Positions 6,114 to 10,941 of a stretch of DNA of 10,941 bases are shown piece after piece. The stretch comes from Pseudomonadota bacterium (GTDB lineage: Bacteria > Pseudomonadota > Gammaproteobacteria > Xanthomonadales > Rhodanobacteraceae), in NCBI GenBank assembly GCA_023430685.1, contig JAEYZH010000071.1:1-10941 (forward strand), given 5' to 3'. Both the position numbers and the translations under genes were made by a program. Positions within the stretch are counted from its first letter, which is position 1. Each line of letters begins with the position of its first letter. The notes below the pieces were generated by a model. The model saw only the letters and a program-made list of their open reading frames with translations. It ran no database searches and was not told the origin of the DNA.

Positions 6114-8356
6114 ACGGCGTCGATGCGGGACGCCGGCGCTTCCTCTGCGTGTCGCTGACCGTGGGCGGCGCGTTGCTGCTCGGCTACCGCGACGCGATCG
6201 CGGCGCCGACGCCGGGCGTGCCGCCCGAACTGCTCGGCGACGACCTCACCGCAGTCGGACCCTTCGTGCGCATCGAGCGCGGCAACCGGATCGTGATCGG
6301 TGCGCGCGGCTGCGAGGTCGGCCAGGGCGTGATGACCTCGTTGCCGATGTTGATCGCCGAGGAACTCGACGTCGAGTGGTCGCAGGTGATGGTGGTGCAG
6401 CTGCCCTACGGCTACGTCGAGACCGACCGGGGTGCGTCGAACCTCTACGGCAGCCAGGGTGCCGACGCCGGCATCGGCGATGCGTGGACCGAACTGCGCC
6501 AGGCCGGCGCCGCCGCGCGCTGGTTGCTGCGCCAGGCAGCCGCGAACGAATGGAGCCTGCCGGTCGCGAACCTGCGCACCGAAGCCGGCGAAGTCATCGC
6601 CCCCGACGGTCGCCGCCTCAGCTACGGCGCGCTCGCGCGCAGCGCGGCCACGCTCACGTTGCCGCCGACGCCGTTGCCGCTCAAGCAGCCGGACCGGTTC
6701 CACATCATCGGCAAGCCGACGCGAACTGCCGATGCACGCGACATCGTGACGGGTCGCAGCCGCTACGGCATCGACGAATATGCCGCGAACGCGCTGGTCG
6801 CGGTGATCGTGCGCTGCCCGCTGCTCGACGGCACGCTGGAGTCGTTCGACGACAGCGAGGCGCGCAAGGTCGCCGGCGTCGTCGACGTGGTCGCGTTGCC
6901 GGGATCCGCGCCCGGCCACCCGCTGGACGGCGTGCTCGCCGCCGGCGTCGCGGTACTCGCAGAACACAGCTGGGGCGCACTCAAGGGCCGCGAGCAGTTG
7001 CAGGTCAAGTGGAAGCCGGGCCCGTGGGCAGACGAGTCGAGCGCCGCACTCGCGCGGCGAGCCAACGAACTGCTCGACGGCGTGCAAGCGGGCCTCGACG
7101 TGCGTCGTTACGGAGACGTCGCGCAGGCGCGCAAGCAGGCGCGACAGGTCGTCGAGGCGCGCTACGAGATGCCGTTCCTCGCGCACGCGACGATGGAGCC
7201 CCCGGTCGCATTGATCGAAATCGGCCAGGACAGCGCGCGCCTGACCGCGTCGGTCGAGGACCCGGACGGCGCTTCGCGCATGATCGCGAAACTCACGGGC
7301 CTGCCGCGCGCGAAGATCGAGATCCGCTTCACCCGCGGCGGAGGCAGTTTCGGCCGTCGACTCGCGAACGACTTCGTCGCCGAGGCGGTGCTCGTCGCGA
7401 AGGCCGCCGGCAAGCCGGTCAAGCTCATGTGGACGCGCGAGGATGATCTGCAGCACGACTTCTACCGCCCGTTCGGCGTGCATGCGCTCGCCGCGACGCT
7501 CGACCGCCGCAAGCGCGTCACCGGATGGTCGCACCGCTGCGCCGCGACGCCGCTGAACGCTCGCGACCCGCTCCCGGACCCGCCGCCGTCGAACGAGGGC
7601 ATCCTCGAGGCCGACGATTTCCCGGCCGGCCTCGTCGCGAATCTCGAGAAGACCTTCCATGCGGTCGAGTCGGGCATGCCGCGCGGCGCGTGGCGTACGC
7701 CTTCGCATGCGTTGCATGCCTTTGCGGTGCAGTCGTTCATCGACGAGATCGCGGTCGCGACGCGCCAGGACGCGGTCCAGCTGCGGCTGGGCCTGCTCGG
7801 CGAGGCGCGGCGCATTCCGCAGGCGCAAGGCCCGGACTTCGACACCGGCCGGCTCGCCGACGTCCTGCTCCGCTGCGCCGAACGCATCGGCTGGGGCGTG
7901 CGCCGCACCGACGGCCACGGCATCGGCATCGCCTGCCACTTCGCCTCGGGCGGTTACGCCGCGCACGCGTTCGAAGTCTCGGTCGTCGGCGAGGAACTGC
8001 GCGTCCACCGCGCGATCTGCGTCGCCGACGTCGGTCGCGTGATCAATCCGCTCGGCGTCGAGGGGCGGCTCATGGGGGCCACGATCGACGGCCTCTCGAC
8101 CGCGCTGAACCTCGCGATCACCGTTCGCAACGGCGAGGTCCGCCAGCGCAGCTTCCGCGATTATCCGCTGCTGCGGATGGCGCATTCGCCCAGGGACGTC
8201 GACGTCGTGATCGTCGAATCGAGCGCGGACCCGGCCGACCCCGGCAACGCAGGCATCGCGAGCGCCGCGCCCGCGCTCGCGAACGCGGTCTACGCCGCGA
8301 CGACGGTGCGGGTGCGCAAGCTGCCGCTGATGCCGGAACTCATGCGCATGCTCTGA
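6110..8356 (+). CDS. IorB-type molybdopterin-binding large subunit, Tat signal, catalytic Glu position substituted
   Basis: A 748-residue molybdopterin subunit of the xanthine dehydrogenase family, single-chain IorB layout, probably acting in the periplasm on an N-heterocycle or aldehyde; substrate unknown. The GTG start overlaps the upstream stop and begins a twin-arginine signal: GRRRFL at 7-12, hydrophobic 13-25, AIAAPT near 29-34. Cofactor-binding motifs seen: CEVGQGVMTSLPMLIAEELD (68-87), GKPTRTADARDIVTGRSRYG (201-220) starting the second molybdopterin region, RGGGSFGRR (409-417), MPRGAWR near 523-529, and the C-terminal APALANAVYAAT. In this family that last motif is preceded by a GE dipeptide whose Glu is the catalytic base; here the aligned residues are G712-N713, followed by AGIAS. 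All other blocks look intact and there is no frameshift, so this is not an obvious pseudogene. No XdhC-type maturation factor or cytochrome c partner is in the window. Confidence 0.93.
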   Translation: MNGVDAGRRRFLCVSLTVGGALLLGYRDAIAAPTPGVPPELLGDDLTAVGPFVRIERGNRIVIGARGCEVGQGVMTSLPMLIAEELDVEWSQVMVVQLPYGYVETDRGASNLYGSQGADAGIGDAWTELRQAGAAARWLLRQAAANEWSLPVANLRTEAGEVIAPDGRRLSYGALARSAATLTLPPTPLPLKQPDRFHIIGKPTRTADARDIVTGRSRYGIDEYAANALVAVIVRCPLLDGTLESFDDSEARKVAGVVDVVALPGSAPGHPLDGVLAAGVAVLAEHSWGALKGREQLQVKWKPGPWADESSAALARRANELLDGVQAGLDVRRYGDVAQARKQARQVVEARYEMPFLAHATMEPPVALIEIGQDSARLTASVEDPDGASRMIAKLTGLPRAKIEIRFTRGGGSFGRRLANDFVAEAVLVAKAAGKPVKLMWTREDDLQHDFYRPFGVHALAATLDRRKRVTGWSHRCAATPLNARDPLPDPPPSNEGILEADDFPAGLVANLEKTFHAVESGMPRGAWRTPSHALHAFAVQSFIDEIAVATRQDAVQLRLGLLGEARRIPQAQGPDFDTGRLADVLLRCAERIGWGVRRTDGHGIGIACHFASGGYAAHAFEVSVVGEELRVHRAICVADVGRVINPLGVEGRLMGATIDGLSTALNLAITVRNGEVRQRSFRDYPLLRMAHSPRDVDVVIVESSADPADPGNAGIASAAPALANAVYAATTVRVRKLPLMPELMRML

Positions 8357-8387
8357 TGCGCGTCATCGATCCGCGCGCACGGCTTTT
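8357..8387 (+). terminator. Weak candidate terminator of the molybdenum hydroxylase unit
   Basis: Immediately after the large-subunit stop, TGCGCG (8357-8362) can pair with CGCGCA (8374-8379) across an 11-base loop, followed by CGGC and TTTT (8384-8387). The stem is short and the T-run is only four bases and overlaps the stop codon of the convergent gene. It is the only terminator-like element in the 30-base gap between convergent genes. Confidence 0.3.
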
Positions 8388-9805
8388 CAGGTGGCGAAAT
8401 ACACGACCAGCGCGAACGCGGCGAGCACGCCGAGGCTCGCGCGATCGGTCAGCGCGAACACGACCGGGTCATCGTGCATGCGACCCGCGCGCGCGATGCG
8501 CCAGACCCGCGCGAGCCAGTACGCGAGCAGCGGCGTCAGCAGCCACAACAGTTGCGGACTCGCGTAGAGCTCGGCGCTCTTCGTGCTGTCGATGTAGAAC
8601 GCAAGCACGACCACGGCGAGCGCGCTGCTCGTGATCCCGGCGACGAATATCGGCAAGCGGTGGGCGACGTGGTAGCCGCGTCCGGCGAGTCGGGTCCCGG
8701 CTTCGGCGGCGACCCGCTCGACTTCGGCGTAGCGCTTTACCAGCGCGAGGCCGAGGAACAGGAACAGCGAGAACGCGAGCAGCCACGCGGAGATCTCGAC
8801 CGGGATCGCTTCGCCGCCCGCGATGATGCGCAGCGTGTAGAGCGCGGACAGCGCGACCACGTCGAGCACCGCGATCCGCTTGAGCACGAACGAATACACG
8901 AGCGTGGTCGCGGCGTACGCGAGCAGGGCCGGCAGGAAGCCCGCGGGCAGCTGCACCGCGAGCCAGACCGCGGCGAGCACGAGCAGCGGCGCGGCGACGA
9001 GTCCCGCGGCGAGCGGCAACGTCCCCGCCGCAAACGGACGGAAGCGCTTGCGCGGATGGCGCCGGTCGGCATCGAGATCGAGCAGGTCGTTGACGAGATA
9101 GGTCGCCGATGCGCAGAGGCTGAACGCGAGGAACGCGACCAGCGTCGACGCGACCGCGGCCGCGTCGAACACGCGGTGCGCGGCGAGCAGCGGAACGAAC
9201 AGCAGCAGGTTCTTCGACCACTGGTGCACGCGCAGCGCGCGCAGCCACGCCTTCGCGCCAGCATGGCGGCGTTCGAATGCGCGTTCGAAGACCGGTGTCG
9301 CACGCACGTGGCGCAGCAGCCAGGCGGGCGCGTTCGCGACGATCGCGTGGCGCGCGTGGCGCCACACGGCGAGGTCAACCGGTGCGTTGCCGACGTAGTC
9401 GTAGCCTTGCTCGCCGAAGCGGGCATGCAGCAGCGCGGCCTTGCGCGCGCCGCCGAGGTTGCGCACGCCGTCGCTCGCGAGCACCTCGTCGAAGCCGCCG
9501 ACATGCGCCGCGACCTCGCGCGCGAGGTGCTGGTCGGCCGCGCTGCAGAGCACGCGCGGGCGACGCGCGTCATCGCGCAGCCACGCGAGCACGCGTTCAT
9601 CGTAGGGCAGTCGCGTGACGTCGAGGTTCGCGCGTCGTGCAATCTCCTGCTTGAGGTGCGCGCGCCCGCGCAGCAGCCAGAACAAGAAGCACGCGAGCCA
9701 GAACGGATTGCGCCGCAGCAGCGCGAACGCCGATTCGACCAGCAGGTCCGAGTGGATCAGGGTGCCGTCGAGATCCACGCAGAGAGGGACGTCGTGTCGC
9801 TGCAT
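8387..9805 (-). CDS. HAD-like phosphatase / UbiA-family prenyltransferase fusion (decaprenyl-phosphate phosphoribosyltransferase-like)
   Basis: A 472-residue inner-membrane protein. Residues 8-165 are a HAD-type domain: DLDGTL (11-16) motif I with D11 and D13, CSAAD (87-91) with the motif II serine S88, K122, and GNAPVD (139-144) at motif IV. Residues 190-472 are a UbiA prenyltransferase with about eight membrane helices: HQWSKNLLLF (194-203), the Asp-rich NDLLDLDADRRHPRKRFRP (239-257) and YSFVLKRIAVLDVV (304-317). These blocks resemble mycobacterial DPPR synthase (Rv3806c), which joins phosphoribose to decaprenyl phosphate; the HAD part could dephosphorylate the product, giving a polyprenyl-phosphoribose donor. 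That pairing is inference. ATG 9805 is preferred over a TTG at 9877 because it places the HAD motif at residue 11 and leaves a hairpin (9843-9864) outside the gene; no clear Shine-Dalgarno is seen. DprE1/DprE2-type epimerase genes are absent here. Confidence 0.88.
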   Translation of the reverse strand: MQRHDVPLCVDLDGTLIHSDLLVESAFALLRRNPFWLACFLFWLLRGRAHLKQEIARRANLDVTRLPYDERVLAWLRDDARRPRVLCSAADQHLAREVAAHVGGFDEVLASDGVRNLGGARKAALLHARFGEQGYDYVGNAPVDLAVWRHARHAIVANAPAWLLRHVRATPVFERAFERRHAGAKAWLRALRVHQWSKNLLLFVPLLAAHRVFDAAAVASTLVAFLAFSLCASATYLVNDLLDLDADRRHPRKRFRPFAAGTLPLAAGLVAAPLLVLAAVWLAVQLPAGFLPALLAYAATTLVYSFVLKRIAVLDVVALSALYTLRIIAGGEAIPVEISAWLLAFSLFLFLGLALVKRYAEVERVAAEAGTRLAGRGYHVAHRLPIFVAGITSSALAVVVLAFYIDSTKSAELYASPQLLWLLTPLLAYWLARVWRIARAGRMHDDPVVFALTDRASLGVLAAFALVVYFAT

Positions 9806-9842
9806 CGAAAGCCGCGCGCTCCGCGGGCGCGCATGCGCCGGT

Positions 9843-9864
9843 CGCCGATCCTTGTCGATCGGCG
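9843..9864 (-). other. 8-bp perfect hairpin between the TonB-like gene and the UbiA fusion
   Basis: CGCCGATC (9843-9850) and GATCGGCG (9857-9864) are exact reverse complements around a 6-base loop. The hairpin lies in the 120-base gap, 37 bases upstream of the preferred UbiA start, and would be transcribed if the two minus-strand genes share an RNA. There is no following T-run on either strand, so it is better read as an intercistronic stem or processing/stability element than as an intrinsic terminator. Confidence 0.4.
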
Positions 9865-9925
9865 CGCAGGAAAGCAAGCGGGCGGCCTGGAAGCGGAAGC
9901 GCCCGCCGACCTTCCGTCGTCCGGC

Positions 9926-10657
9926 CTACCGGGCGGGTTCGCAGCCGCCGGATTCGGCGCGCGCGCGGTTGCGGTCGGCGATCGCGGCCTGGTCCGCGAG
10001 CCCGACCCACTTGAGGTACTTGCGCGCGACGCGGTCGCCGGCCGACTCGTCGGGCGCGAACGCGTTCGCGAAACGCGTCTTGCGGCAGTCGATCGGATTG
10101 CCGCGTTCCTCGATCTGCGCCCAGCGTTCCTTCGCGGCTTCGCGTTCGGTCACGGGTGCCTTCGGCGGCGCGGCGATCGGGCCGTCGAGGCGAATCGAAC
10201 CATCCGGATTGAACAGCCGCGGCGCAGCCACCGCTCCGCCCGCGCCGATGCGCGCGCGCATCGCTTCGCTGTCTTCGGCTGGCGCCTGCGGCGGCGGGGG
10301 GCGCGTCTCGATCTCGGGCGCCTCGACCGCGATGCGGCTCTCGCGCACGACGATCGGCGGCTCGGGCTCGGGCGGCGGGGGCGGGACGTCGGTCGGCAAC
10401 GCCTCGTGCAAGGTCACGCGGATCGGCTGTGCGACGGGTCGCGGGTGCTTGTACGGTTTCATGCCGAGCGCGAAGCCCGCGAGTTCGACCACGGTGATCA
10501 GCAGCGCGAACAACCCGCCGAGCCAGAGCAGGCGGCGGTCGCGTACGGGCTCGGTCCAGCGCAGGCTTCGCTGCCACGGCAGCGCATCCGCCGCGAAGCG
10601 CAGCGCGCCCGGCTCGGCGAGATCGGGCAACGGATGGGCGACAGTCGGCGGCAGCAT
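9926..10657 (-). CDS. Proline-rich single-pass membrane protein, TonB-like layout, function unknown
   Basis: A 243-residue protein with a cytoplasmic N-terminus of about 42 residues, one membrane helix at 43-66 (LLWLGGLFALLITVVELAGF core), then a proline-rich periplasmic stretch (88-126, with PPPPPEPEPP and RPPPPQAP) and a small conserved-looking C-terminal segment: NPIDCRKTRF (187-196, C191) and DESAGDRVARKYLKWVG (203-219), ending with C239. The anchor plus proline-rich spacer is the layout of TonB-type energy transducers, and PIRVTLHEALPTD after the helix is typical of that region, but I do not see a clear TonB C-terminal domain, and no ExbB/ExbD genes are nearby. I recognise it only as a lineage-type hypothetical protein. 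The two cysteines could form a disulfide in the periplasm. ATG 10657 is preferred over a TTG at 10690 that would add 11 residues; neither has a good ribosome site, so the start is uncertain. Confidence 0.75.
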   Translation of the reverse strand: MLPPTVAHPLPDLAEPGALRFAADALPWQRSLRWTEPVRDRRLLWLGGLFALLITVVELAGFALGMKPYKHPRPVAQPIRVTLHEALPTDVPPPPPEPEPPIVVRESRIAVEAPEIETRPPPPQAPAEDSEAMRARIGAGGAVAAPRLFNPDGSIRLDGPIAAPPKAPVTEREAAKERWAQIEERGNPIDCRKTRFANAFAPDESAGDRVARKYLKWVGLADQAAIADRNRARAESGGCEPAR

Positions 10658-10770
10658 CGGACGCGACGAGGGAGGATGCTGCGGGCTCAAGGCGGATCGG
10701 TGCGGGCGAAAGTGGCCGAAGCATAGCGATCGCGCGCTAAGGGCTCGTTAACGCCGGTGCCGGAGCCTGG

Positions 10771-10803
10771 CCTTCGACTTCGGCCTGCGCTCGGGGCGAA
10801 CGG
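10771..10803 (+). repeat. Dispersed palindromic repeat, copy A
   Basis: CCTTCGACTTCGG followed by CCTGCGCTCGGGGCGAACGG. It shares its start, the TGCGCTC block and the GGGCGAACGG end with copy C, and is the inverted partner of copy B 11 bases away. The family is familiar as an interspersed intergenic repeat in Lysobacterales and other GC-rich proteobacteria (established knowledge from memory). Confidence 0.75.
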
Positions 10804-10814
10804 ATATTTCCATG

Positions 10815-10858
10815 CCGTTCGCGCTGAGCGCAGCGCCCGCCAGGGCGCGAAGTCGAAG
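10815..10858 (-). repeat. Dispersed palindromic repeat, copy B (inverted)
   Basis: Read on the minus strand it begins CTTCGACTTCG, carries TGCGCTC and ends GCGAACGG, matching copies A and C but with a different middle (GCGCCCTGGCGGGCGC, itself palindromic). With copy A it forms paired blocks of 11 bp (10772-10782 with 10848-10858), 7 bp (10786-10792 with 10826-10832) and 8 bp (10796-10803 with 10815-10822) around an 11-base A+T-rich loop. Confidence 0.75.
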
Positions 10859-10888
10859 CGCACCCGTGGGACGACATCGCGAACTGGC

Positions 10889-10928
10889 CCTTCGACTCCG
10901 GCCTTCGGCCTGCGCTCAGGGCGAACGG
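10889..10928 (+). repeat. Dispersed palindromic repeat, copy C
   Basis: CCTTCGACTCCGGCCTTCGG then CCTGCGCTCAGGGCGAACGG. This looks like the fullest copy: it contains an internal CCGGCCTTCGGCC palindrome missing from copy A. It lies 13 bases from the right edge, so whether further copies follow cannot be seen. Confidence 0.75.
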
Positions 10929-10941
10929 ACATTGGCACTCC

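Noticed and set aside
8474..10726. 750-codon plus-strand open frame opposite the UbiA fusion and TonB-like gene
   Set aside because: Runs across two minus-strand genes and their gap without any recognisable domain; composition artefact.
10687..10938. 83-codon minus-strand open frame at the right end
   Set aside because: Translates the dispersed repeat copies A-C; this type of peptide (PERRPKAGVEG) is a common false gene call over such repeats.
1..10941. CRISPR array, tRNA/rRNA, transposase, phage or toxin-antitoxin genes
   Set aside because: No regularly spaced repeats, cloverleaf or recognisable proteins of these classes were found on either strand.

Overview
The window is high-GC (roughly 70%) and looks like a chromosomal stretch from a gammaproteobacterium of the Lysobacterales (Xanthomonadales). 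Three observations point there: a bifunctional aspartate kinase / diaminopimelate decarboxylase gene, a MurL-type UDP-MurNAc-L-Ala-L-Glu epimerase gene directly downstream of it, and a dispersed palindromic repeat family ending in GGGCGAACGG. This is inference from family knowledge; no database search was run.

Layout. Minus strand, 3874 to 1: the lysine/DAP fusion gene (877 aa, probable UUG start) followed 55 bases downstream by murL, which is cut off by the left edge. Together they form a cell-wall precursor unit: the fusion enzyme carries the committing step of the aspartate pathway and the last step of lysine synthesis, and MurL supplies the D-glutamate centre of the peptidoglycan stem peptide. 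A 312-base divergent intergenic region (3875-4186) with degenerate palindromic repeats separates this unit from a plus-strand APC-family amino acid permease (4187-5506).

Plus strand, 5583-8356: a two-gene, translationally coupled unit for a molybdenum hydroxylase of the isoquinoline 1-oxidoreductase (IorAB) type: a small protein with two [2Fe-2S] clusters, then a large molybdopterin subunit with a Tat signal. In the large subunit, the position where this enzyme family normally carries the catalytic glutamate appears to be asparagine (N713). This is the most unusual feature of the window. A 9-bp perfect inverted repeat lies just upstream of the unit.

Minus strand, 10657 to 8387: a proline-rich protein with one membrane segment and a TonB-like layout (no assigned function), then a fusion of an N-terminal HAD phosphatase-like domain to a UbiA-type membrane prenyltransferase related to decaprenyl-phosphate phosphoribosyltransferase. 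An 8-bp GC-rich hairpin sits between them. The UbiA and molybdenum hydroxylase genes converge with only 30 bases between their stop codons.

Right end, 10771-10928: three copies of a dispersed repeat, two direct and one inverted. The first pair makes a long imperfect hairpin. No tRNA, rRNA, CRISPR array, transposase or phage gene was found. Apart from the substituted molybdenum enzyme, the window is mostly ordinary lineage-typical chromosome.
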